A DNA stretch of 64,000 nucleotides, from NCBI GenBank assembly GCA_038373865.1, contig JAXGGA010004513.1, positions 23,496 to 87,495 on the forward strand, written 5' to 3'. A program made the translations under genes and the position numbers. The notes under the pieces are model-generated. The model searched no databases. It saw nothing but the letters and a program-made list of their open reading frames with translations, and was not told the DNA's origin. The stretch comes from Uloborus plumipes (Eukaryota > Arthropoda > Arachnida > Araneae > Uloboridae). Positions 1-11,969 of this stretch are shown piece after piece (position 1 is the first letter of the stretch; every line of letters begins with the position of its first letter).

Positions 1-1735
1 CTCTCAGCTTTTCAGTGTATTCAATCGTCTTGAGAGTGCTGATAAAATAAGTACCAAGCGTACTAGGAAAATAAATCCTGGGGTTTCAGCATTCGACTAA
101 CCACCTAACCGGATCATTTGCCCGGCAACCACGTAAACTGAAATGGTCACCGCAGGCCTCGACCCTAATGACTGTGAAACTACTGCGTTAGCTTAAGAAA
201 AGGGGAATTTAACTTCTTTCTTTTAAGGAATTTAATTTCTTTTTAACTGGGTTTCTTTTTTACGTAGGTCATATTTTGTTTTCAAAACTTGGTTTAATGC
301 TTCAAAAATCTTTAAAAAAAATTAGGTGTCTCAGACAACTGAGAGAGGGAGAAAGAGATGAAAACTTGAAAGGAAAACCAATTGCTTCGTTTTCTTGAAG
401 TATGCTGGTTCAATACTAATAAACGCACGCAAAGTAATACTAGCAAATTGAACTGTACCTTTATTGAACAAGTGATGCAACATACTTTCAGATGCATGAA
501 CATACTTTTAAGCTTGCAAAATTCTTGCAGTTGCATTTGGTAGACTCATTTCAATGTGCCATGCAGGCAGTTTTATACAGTTCCTGTGTGGTGCTTTAAC
601 ACCAATGTTGACACACGGGAAAGTATGTCCGTTTTATTCTGAACAGACTTATCGGTGATATTTCAGAGTCATTTATTTTAAAATTTTAAGGAAAATTCTT
701 ATTCACTTCAGATTACTTCAGATGACACCCTCTGCGCGAGTTTGATTTAAATCCAAAAATTTTCCACTCCTCTCCAATAACTCAAAATCTGTATATAATC
801 TCAGAGAACTTCTTGCTCCAAAGCGGAATCTCCCCGCTGCCGATGCTTTGAAATTAACCACTTAACAAAACTCAATTTCGGGCCCTAGAAAAGCTCTTAG
901 CTATAAATGTCCAAAGATTGTGATTTATGTTGGCAATTACTGTCTTGGAATGCTAACAGAAAACCGCGTCGGGGGAGAGAAGCGGTGGAAAAGACCAATT
1001 TTTGCTCTTAATTCGAGACTTGAAAAATAGCTGATGCTTTTCCAGTTCGCACGCTTTTCGAAATTTATCCTCGTGATTTAGAACGTTTAGCGAATCTTTC
1101 GGTTCTTTTTGGGGAAGAGAATTTTCAAATTAGCCGAGAGTAAGTGTGTATAGTTAATTTAAGTTTTTAGGCTGCGCTTTCTGTAGCTTTTGATTCTGTT
1201 ATGGAAATTAAAATATTTATTGACAATTGAAGACCTCTGTGTGAGAAGAAGACAGATCTACTTTGAAAAAAACTTTCAAGAGTCAAAGATATTCGTTTTG
1301 AAAATTTCTTTTTAAAGACTCTTTATTTTTAATATTATTTTAGAACTTGCCTCTATGAAACCAATAATTCAATTCATTTTAAAAAATACGATGTTATTTA
1401 AATAATTAAGTAATTCAGGGGGTTATCTGCTCTAAAATGACCAATTTTGAAAAAAAAAAAAAACATTTTATTTTATTTCTTAAAATAATACATTTTTAGG
1501 GCTCCAAAAATTTAATTTTTGTCTCGATTATATTGAGAAACGAAGTTAAAACAAATCAAGTACATCGGAAGTAATATCGTAAACATGGAAAGTTGAGCTT
1601 TAAGATCCCAAAAGCTCTAAAAACAGGGGAAAAAAGCTTTAAAAAAGTAAACATAAACAAGTATAATCAAAGAATTTATAAACGATTAACAGGGACAAAT
1701 TTTCACTCAAAAATTTTCTAAAATATTGATATTAA
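1..1735. other. AT-rich DNA, no gene seen
   Basis: No open frame looks coding and no repeat with a second copy in the window was recognised. Positions about 780-1100 are slightly richer in GC and not obviously repetitive, so they could be old intergenic or intronic sequence. A poly-A run lies near 1450. Confidence 0.5.
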
Positions 1736-1770
1736 CTAGCAAAAATACCCGGCGTTGCCTGGCACAGTAA
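1736..1770 (-). mobile_element. Helitron 3' terminus (minus strand)
   Basis: Read on the minus strand, a short GC-rich hairpin (GGCAACGCC core) is followed by an AT-rich spacer and terminal CTAG, with T as the next host base. This is the Helitron 3' signature (hairpin, then CTRR, inserted between A and T). The matching 5' TC end to the right was not found, so element length is unknown. Confidence 0.5.
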
Positions 1771-1884
1771 TAATATGGAGAAACAATATATGCTCACCTT
1801 TGTTTTTTTTCCTGAACTGAAAGAACTCAAAACACACCGCTTTTTCACTTTTATAGCTACATGTTTCGAAGTGTAATCTAAGTT

Positions 1885-1906
1885 CTATGTCAGTATACTG
1901 ACATAG
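1885..1906. repeat. Perfect 22-bp palindrome
   Basis: The half-site CTATGTCAGTA is followed directly by its exact reverse complement, with no spacer. It lies about 150 bp inside the Helitron end at 1736 and could be part of that element. Function is unknown. Confidence 0.6.
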
Positions 1907-2311
1907 GAGTGAAATAAAGCACCATATTTTGGTTCAGTCTAGCGCGGAATATAGGTTGCAGCGAATTAGCTCCATTTTTTGATCAACTGTGGACGAAATT
2001 TTTAACAGTGTATTCAACAATTGTACAGGTATTTATTCGAGAAATCTTGAAAATGTATCGGTGGAAAATCTGAATGTCAATAAAATTGCCATATTTTTTC
2101 AATTTTCTGATTGTTGTAAAACTTTTAGTTCAGAACACAGGTAAGTGATATAGTAATTTAAATTCGAAAGGATTTTCAAATATATTGAGTTGAAATGAAT
2201 ATAAAGTGAATGGCGTAAACAGTGAAATAAGCTAATTTTTCGCTCAAATTTCTAAATTTTTTTTTAAAATAACAAAATTTATTGTTTATTTTCCTACTTT
2301 CAAACACTTTT
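1907..2311. other. AT-rich DNA, nothing recognised
   Basis: No coding potential or repeat structure was seen here. Confidence 0.4.
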
Positions 2312-2522
2312 TACTGTCCAACCTCGAAAGGCGCGCCTAGCAGTCACGAACGCTTCCATTTGAAAAAGGGGTTATGGGTTAGGAGACGCACTTGCCGGTG
2401 CTTTCAGTTTTTACTTCCTGGTTGAATGTTACTTTGCATTTCCCCGTGTTTTGGGAAAATCAGAAGAGAAATCTGGCATGCGCAAATGCGAGGAAAGTCG
2501 TACGATAAAAGATTAGACAGTA
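2312..2522 (+). mobile_element. TACTGTC-ended MITE, copy 1
   Basis: One of four dispersed copies in the window (others at 7838, 11510 and 34453). It starts TACTGTCCA and ends AGACAGTA, giving short TIRs that probably overlap a TA target. Shared internal landmarks are a GCGCGCC-like box near the start, an AAAAAGGGGTTATGGGTT-like segment and GCATGCGCAAA near the end. There is no coding capacity, so it is a non-autonomous DNA transposon of unassigned superfamily. Confidence 0.6.
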
Positions 2523-3744
2523 CATAATTGGAAAAATATGCAGTTAATCAACGTTTGCTTTCTTTGAAAAGAAAACTTCCGAACGTAGGAAACTGGAATA
2601 AAAAAGCTGCAGTGATCTTGCACCAAAGTCTGCAATTGATATCGCAATATGAAGTACTTATCCTTACTCGAGAGTAAAATATGAAGAGAGAGAAAGCAAA
2701 GTAGCGCAAAGGGAACAGAAACCAGACCGGATGAAATTACTAAATTACTCATGTTAGGTAGGCAGCCGAAGATACATTAGTCGAGTTGGAAGTTCTGAAG
2801 AAGAGCACAAGTAAGATCAATCAGATCAGATAAAGTTACTAAATTACTTATGTGTTAGGTAAGCAACTGAAGATAGTAGAGTTGGAAGTTCTGAACCGGT
2901 TTTCCTTATTGAGAAAAAACAGACAGGTTTACCGCCAGATTCTTCATCTTTAGATATTATTTAGCTACATTATAATGGAGAAATAGTGCAACAATACACT
3001 AAGCTGGTTTTTGTAGAAACTGATCCTGATTTCCAAGAAAATTATAAAAAAATCCCCCTTCTTTGCTATTACTGTGATTAATACAAAATTAGTGCAGATT
3101 TAGGATTCGAAAAGGCTTTACTTTCTATCATGAATCGTGAAAAAATTAGTTGAGTAAAATAAAAATTAAGCGAAAACTTCATTGCTCTATGATTACTCTG
3201 TTTAGTTGTTAGTTTTATTTTGTATTAGGGCTTCGGGATCGCTTCAGTACTTTTTAAGGAACAGGGGAATAGAAGAAGCTCATTCTCCAGCTAAAAAACA
3301 CTTAACACTAGTTAAGTAAGAGATGAAACATTACAGATAGGAAATGTCCTATGCCCTCCGGTAATTGATTATTACGTCTAATTGCAAGGTGTACCCCTTT
3401 GTGTCACACCGAGGTAAATACTAAATAGCAATCACTCCATCAAACTGAATGAATTACTAAAATGTCCGTTGTAGGTTCTTACAGAAGGGTGAACTTTGTC
3501 TATGGGAGACTCCGCGGTCATTAGTGGAATATTTTCGGAACAGGAAACATTTAGTGTACAAACTCAAGTGTATATTTTCTTTTTTTTTTGAAAGGGAGAA
3601 ATAAGTAAAATTTATTTCCTAGTTACGTTTTTTTTTTGCCGACAAACCACCCTGTTCATTAAGATTTTCAAAGTTGTGCAATAAATGAAAGGAACGAAAT
3701 TCGGATTTTATACAAATGGGCGACAATGTGAATCAGTGCAGATG
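2523..3744. other. AT-rich DNA, no gene seen
   Basis: No coding region was supported. The only structure noticed is the two-copy direct repeat listed separately at 2723-2896, plus a short poly-T at about 3583. Confidence 0.4.
2723..2896. repeat. Two-copy direct repeat, ~99 bp
   Basis: Two diverged tandem copies share TACTAAATTACT, GTTAGGTA and GAGTTGGAAGTTCTGAA in the same order. The period is about 99 bp. It has no coding sense and looks like a local duplication. Confidence 0.6.
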
Positions 3745-4280
3745 AATTGTCGGTGACATTTGCTCCATGGGATTGTAGCAACCGATGGTTCTTTCTGAAC
3801 TCATATATGCCTTTATAGGCTCCTCAAATGGTTTTTGCCGGACGTATATAGGCTCTATCAGACTACAGTGATAGTTTTCGATGAGTGCGCATTAGCACCC
3901 ATCGGCCGCATCAACAGTTTCAACTGGACGATCATATCTTCCATAGGTTACACTGTTGTTTCCGATGGACACTTTTATTCTCTCACAGAGCACACTGATG
4001 ATTTCCATTGAACCTTATAGACCACGATGATCGTTTTTGCTTAGAGCAAATACGTGCGGTATACACTGTTAGTTTCTGCGGTACGGTCATAAAATGTGAT
4101 TATAGGTCTCAGTGGTAGTTTACATATGACGCATATAATGCTCCCATAGAGGCCACACTAATGGTTTTCGCTAATCTCGCGTATTATCTTACAAACCACA
4201 CCGATAGTTTTCGTTGAGTGCGCATATGCAGATGCACCCATAGGTCACACTGACGGTTTCCGCTTTACTCAGATATGTGT
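3745..4280 (+). repeat. Decayed minisatellite, ~50-60 bp unit
   Basis: About nine degenerate units share the theme CATAGGTCACACTGATGG followed by TTTTCG, then a GAGTGCGCATAT-like segment. Examples are near 3880, 3950, 4065, 4160, 4205 and 4245. Spacing varies by several bases, so the array is old. No flanking element ends were recognised. Confidence 0.6.
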
Positions 4281-4984
4281 CCATTTTTCTTAATTATCAT
4301 TGTAATTATGCAGCTTCTTCTTATGTAAGGCTTTTGAAAAGGAGTTGTATTGTTATCTTAAAAGTTTATGGAATTCCAGCTTCCAAGAGATTTTCTAGTA
4401 GCACTCCAGTTTATTATTATTTTTCAACAGTACAGGACAAAAACCTGAGGAACCATCGACGTCCTCAAAACTAGAACCTGGTGCGAGAAACATATGAGTT
4501 TAATTTATAGAGATACTTGATTTATCTCTAATGGGGAGGAAAGATCTGGATGGGCCTCCCCCCCTCCCCTCCTCCCGCTCTCGGAAGCGAAATTTAATTT
4601 GGCGGATGAATGTGCATTTAACCAATTAAATCGCTCTGATTTATGCTCCTAATAATCACTTCCTTCAGAATGACTTCAGAGGACGGCACTGATTGCTTTC
4701 GTTTGCGGAAGATTACCGCTGGGGATTTCCGCTTTAAAGAAGGAAATTCGATTCCTAGCTACTCACTTCTGCTTATTTGAAACAGGACATAAACTTCTGG
4801 AAGTTTTTCTCGCTCTGAAAGGAAGAGCGGGAGATTTTCTTAACTAATTTAAACCATTTGTTTGCAGAGTTCGGAAGTGATTTAGTTTTTTTTTTCTTCT
4901 GGGAAATTCATGACATGCATTTAGTCAGCTTGTGTAACTTTGAAACATATGGATTTAACTTTGCACCACTACATATTATATAGA
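4281..4984. other. AT-rich DNA, no gene seen
   Basis: No coding region was recognised. It includes a C-rich tract near 4558-4580 and a mixed-composition stretch at 4600-4860 without detectable repeats. Confidence 0.4.
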
Positions 4985-5020
4985 GGTTACATACATAGTA
5001 TGTAACCCCTTTTATACTAG
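4985..5020 (+). mobile_element. Possible Helitron 3' end
   Basis: A hairpin with 10-bp arms (GGTTACATAC / GTATGTAACC, 3-nt loop) is followed about ten bases later by CTAG with T after it. This fits the Helitron 3' rule, but the hairpin sequence is unlike the other Helitrons here and no 5' end was found. Confidence 0.3.
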
Positions 5021-5440
5021 TATGTTTTTGGCTTGCTTCACCTGCCAGACGTTTCGTAGAGACATTTTTTGCTGTACAAACCTTAGTAATCATTGCATAA
5101 AGAGCGCTCTTGCAGAGGGTTTATAAAGAACCGGCTAAGTGCGAGAATGTGGATAAACAATTATCCATGTTTCGCTTTTCATCTGGGAAGAAGTTTAGTG
5201 GAAAAATTCCCCGCAAACTGTGTTTTTTTTCGTATCGCGGTTTGAAAAGACCCTTGATGAGCTGAAATTTTGAGCAATGTAAACAGCCTCAAAGAGAGAG
5301 TAAACAGCTTCAAGAGAAGAGCCTCAAAGAGAACTCTCAGGAGCTGAATGTTCTGTACTGAGCATCAACTTTTTATCAACCCTTTTTTGGCTTCAAAAAT
5401 TACCGACTATCTCTCAACTGAAAAAAAAAATACACATTTA
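5021..5440. other. AT-rich DNA, nothing recognised
   Basis: It contains a short purine-rich, loosely repeated stretch (CCTCAAAGAGA, near 5288-5335). No coding sequence is supported. Confidence 0.4.
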
Positions 5441-5571
5441 GGGCCCTGCTCCACATCAGCAGAAAACGCGACCGAAACCGAAAATCCGGGCACTTTCCAT
5501 AGGAACACTATTTAATCCATTTTACGTTTCTGCCTTATTTTTCTGCTTTACGTCAATGTGGAGCAGAGCCC
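5441..5571. mobile_element. PIF/Harbinger-like MITE (131 bp)
   Basis: TIRs start GGGCCCTGCTCCACAT on the left and end ATGTGGAGCAGAGCCC on the right. Flanking trinucleotides are TTA and TCA, close to the TWA target of PIF/Harbinger. The interior (TTTCTGC, CATAGGAACAC, TTTACG segments) matches the two nested MITEs at 15616-15893. Confidence 0.65.
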
Positions 5572-6601
5572 TCACATCGCTTTATTAATACGCTTTTATT
5601 AGTTTCACATGTGGGTATGTATAAATGTAACTCTGAGTAAAAGATAAAATTCACGTTCTTTGCAAATATGAAAGTAATATATCTAATGCTATTATTAATA
5701 CTAAAGGCTAAACTATATTATATGTTGATGTGCTTAGCGGACATCCAATGGATTTGAAAATCTTCTTTTTAGTTTGATTAACTCTAAAAGCGTATTTTTT
5801 AGTTTTTTAAAACTATATTTAGGATTATTATTGAAAGTATTTCATTCTAATGTCAACCATGAGGTTACAACATGTATCGGCTAATTAAACAAAATATTCT
5901 AAATTCTTCACTTCCTGCCTGCGGCGTTTTCCAATAAGCCAGGCCGCCTCCTTCTCGAATATGCACCCATACTATATGAGTACTTGAGTAATGATTACCA
6001 CTGGCGCAGAATAAATTCATTTAAGTCGAGGTTTGATGCATGGCAATAATTATGGCATCTGTTCAAGAGATTGTGAAGTTGGTTTTGGTCATTAAACATG
6101 CTTCCGCTATCCCATTAGTTTGGCAACAAAATTAATAGGCGAAATTTAATCTTGAGGATTGATGTGATGTGTTATGGGAATACTTTGATATCGGATATTT
6201 TGATTTGTATTTGCTGCTATCGTTCCTGTCAGATTTCAGCTAATGACGGTGGTCTTACGTTGACAATTGATTGTGGAAATCTGAATGATCCGAATGTACT
6301 AAGACTGTTATAGGGATACGTCATTTTATTAGCGTTGCCAGGGTTTGAGTTTTCCCCCCAAGATCTCGGATTTACAAAAGATACTTGGAATAGGATTCTT
6401 GGCATTTTGTCCATAATTTTTTGGTTTTGCGTTTATTGATAAAAATACATTTAATAATTAGGGGACAGATAAAGCATAATATTTTCACTAAAATATAGTT
6501 TTCTTGGGTCAACAATCTAGAATACACTTAGTTCAATTTTTTTAAAAAGGGGTGCATATAAAGAAAAAGGGACTTTTCCTCCTTAGCCACGGAAGATATT
6601 T
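5572..6601. other. AT-rich DNA, no gene seen
   Basis: Both strands carry only short spurious frames. No repeat with a second copy in the window was identified. Confidence 0.4.
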
Positions 6602-6857
6602 GAAGGGGCAAGTGTATAAATGTGATATGTGACATTTGAATTTCGCCGCTTTACACAAATTCAAATTAGTGTGTGTTGAATTGTGTTAACTCACAAACAC
6701 AGCTGAAAGGGCAAGTAAATAAAGGCGAAATGTGACTTTTTTTTATTTCTAGAAAATGCTTTCAAAAAGAAAATTATTACTTTTTCACCTATATCCATGA
6801 TAAAAAGTATGTTTTTCAAAAATTGTCACATATCACCTTTATCCACTTGCCCCTTCA
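6602..6857. mobile_element. GGGGCAAGTG foldback MITE, copy 1
   Basis: Inverted ends of about 33 bp begin GAAGGGGCAAGTGTATAAA and close with the complement (ATCCACTTGCCCCTTC). A second, directly oriented copy of the end (GGGCAAGTAAATAAAGG) lies internally, so the element carries three end-like blocks. The second family member at 10299-10560 has the same composite layout. There is no coding capacity. Confidence 0.7.
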
Positions 6858-7837
6858 TTTCTGTCCTTATGTTGTGTATATTTCCTGCCTATCTTGCATC
6901 ATCTGAAAATTCTTTTTAGCCAAGACATTACATTTTTTTCAGCAGATGTTTGTTGTACCGTTTCATTAAAAAATTCTTCCAAAGAAATAACTATTGAGAG
7001 GTCAAGTTTAGTATTTACAATAACAGTTTTTCACTTATCAGTTTTAAGATTAATTAATGACTAACTGCAAGAAAATAAATTACAAAAAAATGAAAAAAGA
7101 AACATGATCTTCGGTTTTTCTCCTCGATGTTGGAAGTTTTTTGAGCTCAATCTTGGTTTTTCCAACAGATCCCAATGGTAGCTTTGCATATTAGAGCTAA
7201 TTTTTCATGAGCTTTCATTATACCCTTAATTTTATCTACGATATTCACAAAAGAGTAGAACTTCAATAAACAATAGTAATTATCCTCGGTAAATCGAAAG
7301 TTCCGGATAAAAGCCAGTACTTAAAAGTGACGGTCATGAGTCCGCAGAAACTTTAACTTTGGATTCCGACATGTGAACATTTACGAAATAACTACTAAAT
7401 ACTGTGTTTTCACTTATCTTGCGTTTTAATAATAAAAAATTTTTTTCAGTAAATATCACCATTAGTCAGAAAATGCTACATAAATTTTTAACTTGTGTGA
7501 AGCACTTGCTCTCAACAGCAGTAATTTAAAAGTCCAGTTCTTTCAAGCGTAATTTTTCGAAAAACAGCCAAAATATGATCTGTCTGTTTTTTCTTCCGAC
7601 TTCAATGGATATTTTTTAATGACGTCTTACTTATGTTGTTTGATAAAGAACTAAAGAAGCTGTGGGAATGAAGTGCAAATATATGCGTAAAAATGTCACA
7701 TCATTGCAAATGGATGGAACATAGAACTAATCAAACTGAATTACTGAAACTGCAGAGTACCAAGAAAATTTCGATAAAGAATTCTTGGTAAATTTTGTTT
7801 TAAAAAACGAGGGAAAAGAAATAGCGATAGATAGGAA
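6858..7837. other. AT-rich DNA, nothing recognised
   Basis: No coding sequence or repeat was supported. Confidence 0.4.
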
Positions 7838-8151
7838 TACTGTCTGATTTTCTTAAGTAAAACCCTCCGCGTCATTACGCATGCGTCAGGTTTCTTCTCT
7901 GATCTTACCAAAATAGGGTGATAGGTAAGGTAATAATAAGAGGAAGAATAACAAGAAGCATTTTAAGCCGTATCAAACAACGTAGAACGATGTTAATTTC
8001 AAATGCATAGTTTAGTTGAATATGTCAAAAAGGATATAGCAAGTGCAAGTTTTAAATTGAAAATTTCGGAAAGGTCCCACGCACAACCCATCACCCTTTT
8101 TTAAGTGGAATTGTTCGCGAGTTCTAGGCGCGGTATTTAAAGACGGGCAGT
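7838..8151 (-). mobile_element. TACTGTC-ended MITE, copy 2
   Basis: Minus-strand member of the family at 2312. It starts TACTGTCTGATTTTC, carries ACGCATGCGTCAGG, an AACCCATCACCCTTTTTT block and a GGCGCGGTA box, and ends near GGGCAGT, a mutated terminus. An internal stretch (TAAACTATGCATTTGAAAT and neighbours on the other strand) is shared with copy 3 but not with copies 1 and 4, indicating a longer subfamily. Confidence 0.6.
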
Positions 8152-8662
8152 TGATAGGAGTAAGGAGAAAGGAAGGATATAAACTAAGAATATTTGAATT
8201 TGAAAATTTCTAATTAACGAACAAAGTAAAAATATTGAAACATTTTGAATTTGAATGAAATAAGTAACAGCAGGGAACGATTAACATAGTAATTCTAATG
8301 AACGGAACAAAAAACAACGTTCAGTCAAAAAGTTGGTAGAAAAGACGCAAAAGGCGTGATTGAAAAACAGTTCGGGAAATAAAGAAGGAAATCTTTCGAA
8401 GGAAATTAATGGTCTTGAGAATCTTATTCTTAATTCCCGTGTGCTATTAATCACTTGAAAAAGTTTAGGAGTACCGGAAATACTGTTTTGTGTACTGAAA
8501 TATTCGTTTGCTCAATTAGTTATACTAGGCATTAATTATGTTGCTGAATTAGTTAATAGTTATTAAGAGCAGAAGGAATGCCATGTTTATGAATTATTAT
8601 TGTACTAGCTATCTAGGCCATTTCGTTTCGTTAGGAGTCCCTTAAAACTGTATGAATTAACA
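8152..8662. other. AT-rich DNA, nothing recognised
   Basis: No gene or repeat was identified. Confidence 0.4.
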
Positions 8663-8885
8663 TCTATATATATAAAAATGGATGTATGTATGTATATATA
8701 TTTGTTTGTATATTTGTTCCTTATACAAATTCAGTTTTCATCAAACTTGGCACAGAGGTTGCTTGATGCACTAGAATTCACATACGCGGGGTTTCGAAAT
8801 TTTAAATAAGTCCAAAAAACTAAAAATTAAAATCTTTTGTCTCAAAATGGTGATTTTCTTTCAATTTTGAATTGATAGAGTAGTA
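8663..8885 (+). mobile_element. Helitron 5' fragment
   Basis: It begins TCTATATATATAAAAATGG after an A, the typical 5' end of this Helitron family. It continues with the CATCAAACTTGGCACAGAGG block shared with the elements at 12952-13560 and 62455-62909. Similarity ends near 8885 and no hairpin-CTAG 3' end follows, so this copy is truncated or interrupted. Confidence 0.65.
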
Positions 8886-9284
8886 GAGTTTCTTCTTGGG
8901 GGAGGGGGGGTCATAGAAATCTTTATCTGCATACATATCTACATCTCCTTTTTCAGTCCATTTTAAGATATCAAATAAAGCTCCACCGATAAATCGACCG
9001 ATACCGATGGTTGGATAAACTGTAGATCGGCATCGTTATTTTCTTACTTGAAGAAAATATCGGCTCATTGGCTTCTGGAAACATCTAAATGCCGAGGTAT
9101 CGCCATTAAGGATTTCGGAGTTTGCCGAAATGTTAACAACACACCATCACTTATCAAACGATCGCTTCGATCAGAGTTTTAAGAATTATAGGCACTTTAC
9201 TTGAAATAATTACCGCATATATTAGTGTATTAGTTTACACTACAAAAAGTAAACTTGTTTTTGCAGTATTATATGTATAAGTTG
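8886..9284. other. Non-coding DNA with a G tract
   Basis: A G-rich tract lies at about 8899-8910. The rest is unrecognised AT-rich sequence. Confidence 0.4.
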
Positions 9285-9385
9285 AGGCTCTCGCTGAAAA
9301 CTGTAAAATGCACAGTAATAAACTGTAAAATTGCTAATTTTACAGCTTATTACTGTGCATTTTACAGTGTTAGACTAGAACCTCT
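9285..9385. repeat. Hairpin-forming mini-MITE
   Basis: An almost perfect hairpin with arms of about 35 bp contains ACTGTAAAATGCACAGTAAT and its complement. The outer GAGG...CCTC bases also pair. It looks like a very small foldback transposon or a cruciform-prone site; no second copy was seen in the window. Confidence 0.65.
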
Positions 9386-10298
9386 GCCTGATAAGGTTTA
9401 AGGACTTCCCTTCGAAATTAAAGTTATAAACATGCATTTTAGGCAACTTTTGCTGTGTTTAAAAGGAAAGGATTAACATCAGGGACTACTTCTCTTTCCC
9501 CCCTTGAAAAGTTCATTTTTTAAATTTATTTTTAGTAAACATGTGCTGTGGAAAAACCTACTAGGGTTTTTCTTTTCATAAACATTAGTTTATATTTAGG
9601 AGGGGGTCCGTGGAGGTCTGTACTTTTGTAACCACTGATCTAAAGTCTTTTTATTGTCAGATGGAAAATGTGCTTCCCTTTTTGTCACATGGTTATGAAT
9701 TTTTGAAAATGAAATTGCTTTTAAATGTTCATTCATTGGTTCATATTTTCAAGCTTTTTCTTTCTTTCTCTTTTGTCCCCTACGGTCCAATTGAAGTAAA
9801 AACATTTCTTGTCTCCCTCACGGATAACTCGACGGGAATTTATTCGATGAGGCACATCCTCACAGTCGCCAGAGCCTATCCTCAGCTGTCCAAACAACGT
9901 TTTGGAGTTGGCCAAAATGTTTGCAGCAATTCAGTTTTGCCGCCATTCACCCCTCTGCGTTGCCAGTGCATTCCTTTTCAAAGGAATTACTGAACCTCGG
10001 TCGTTTACAGAGGAAGGGAATTCCGTGGGGAAATTAAAGGGAGAGAGGTAGATTGAGAGGAGGCTCAACATTAATGGTGGGAAATTAGCTTCTTACCGGG
10101 GGGCTGAGGGAGTTTCTGTCTCTCTTTTTGGCTACTTTCTCTGGGAGAGTTTTTAAGAGACTGACAAATCGTGAACAGTTGCGAAAATAAAAAAAAGGAA
10201 TGACGTGAACGTAAGAATTTATCTGGTATCTAACTCACTTTAATTAATTTTGATAAATCGCTTCAAGTTTATTCTACTGTGATATTTTATGTTAATTA
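9386..10298. other. Unassigned region, one longish frame
   Basis: An open frame of 127 codons at 9610-9993 (+) has no recognisable motif and reads through ordinary non-repetitive DNA. I do not call it a gene. Positions 9780-10080 have more balanced composition than the surroundings and could be an old exon or regulatory DNA, but nothing proves it. Confidence 0.35.
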
Positions 10299-10560
10299 AA
10301 GGGGCAAGTGGATGAAGGTGATATGTGACTTTTGAATTTCGCCGATTTACACAAATTCAAATTAGTGTGTGTTCAATTGTGTTAACTCACAAACACAATT
10401 GAAGGGACAAGTGAATAAAGGTTATATGTGACATTTTTTTAAATTTCTAGAAAAGCATTAAAAAAAAGAAAAAAGAAAATATTACCTTATCACCATCATC
10501 CATGGTAAAAAGTATGTTTTTCCAAAATGTCACATATCACCTTTATCCACTTGCTCCTTC
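10299..10560. mobile_element. GGGGCAAGTG foldback MITE, copy 2
   Basis: Same structure as 6602-6857. The left end is GGGGCAAGTGGATGAAGG, an internal direct copy reads GGGACAAGTGAATAAAGG, and the inverted right end is ATCCACTTGCTCCTTC. The central ATTGTGTTAACTCACAAACA segment is conserved between the two copies. Confidence 0.7.
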
Positions 10561-11509
10561 AATTTCTTACAAAAATTTTTTGTTTCTTTCTTTGCTTCCT
10601 TTTTTCACCTCAACTTAATAACTATCCATGTCGGCAAGGGGTCGTAATGGTAATGATCTGTCCATAAATCTGTACCTCAGAATCAGACTAACGGAACTCC
10701 ATTTTCGTAACTTTTCAGCAGATGGCGAAAACAATTGTCAAATGCGTGCAAAGGATAAGACTCGCGCTCTTTTAATGCTGCTAAATAATTGTGAAGGAAT
10801 TCATTCTATAGAATAACGTTGTTCTTTGTCGATGCGGAATAAGATTCTACATATAATGCAGGGACAAAGTGAAAATCGCCATTTTTGGAACTATGTCGAT
10901 CTGGTTCTGAGATACAGAAATGGTGACACTCTTTTTTCGTCATATTTGACACTCCTCCCCCTCTGTCACAGTTTGTCAAACTTCAATCTAGCCCTTCACC
11001 TCTCTTTACAAGCATTAAAAAATATGCGTGATGCCACAATCCCTTGCTACCCCATCCCTTCCTTCCCCTTATCATGAACTGTCACAATTTCTGAGACCCC
11101 CCTCCCCTTTAATCTTTGGTGGATGACACTGAGGTGTTGATTAGTCTCTTATGCCCAAGATTACAGATTCTCTGAAAATTTTCAGTCACCTTGTTGTATG
11201 ATAATGCGGCATGTCAAATATATCTACTTTAGCCGGCGTTTCTCTATAAGACAAGTGCAATGTTACATCGTAAGAACCCAAGTGCCTCCATCTTGTGGGA
11301 AACTGGCATAAAAACTGCCAAGGGGTAATGGTAACCGCTGATAGTGTGACAAGAACTGTTGCCAGTTTTTGTGGAATACACTAAGTCTGAAAATGGTGAG
11401 ACGACAATATGCAGGCTTATTACAAACACGAACAACACTGAAATCAAAGCAAACAACTTTGCAAGTCTCATATTCCGTGTTGACTAATTTACTGTTTTCG
11501 TTACACATT
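10561..11509. other. Non-coding DNA, no gene seen
   Basis: Several short overlapping frames (60-85 codons) on both strands lack motifs and look spurious. No repeat was identified. Confidence 0.4.
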
Positions 11510-11818
11510 TACTGTCCATCCTTGAAAACCGCGCCAAGCAATCGCGAACCATTCCACCGAAAAAGGGGTGATGGGTTGTGGTTTCGAACTTTCCGAAGTT
11601 TTCACTTTTAAACTTGCATTTGCTATCCATTAGCATATTCAACTAAACTATGCATTTGAAATTAACATCGTTCTCTGTTGTTTGATACGGCTCAAAATGC
11701 TTCTTATTATTCTTCTCCTTATAGTTATCTTACCTATCACCCCTATTCTGTAAGATCAGAGAAGACCTGGCGCATGCGTAAATACGCGGAATGTTTTACC
11801 TAAGAATATCAGACAGTA
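11510..11818 (+). mobile_element. TACTGTC-ended MITE, copy 3
   Basis: It runs from TACTGTCCATCC to AGACAGTA with the family's GCGCC box, GAAAAAGGGGTGATGGGTTG segment and GGCGCATGCGTAAATACGC near the end. It belongs to the longer subfamily with copy 2 (7838-8151). Confidence 0.65.
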
Positions 11819-11969
11819 TATATTATTCTATCAATACGTAAACATTGATTGGCTAAGCGTAGCATGTGTTATGCAATTATAAAATCTTCTTTGAGATGCG
11901 TCGATTTACTCCTGCTCTCCTCCAGTTGAGCAGTTTCCAAGCGCTTCGAACAAAATCTTTTTCGTTTAG

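Noticed and set aside
9610..9993. 127-codon plus-strand open frame
   Set aside because: No motif, no promoter or splice context, and an AT-rich, low-complexity first half. It is kept only as a remark.
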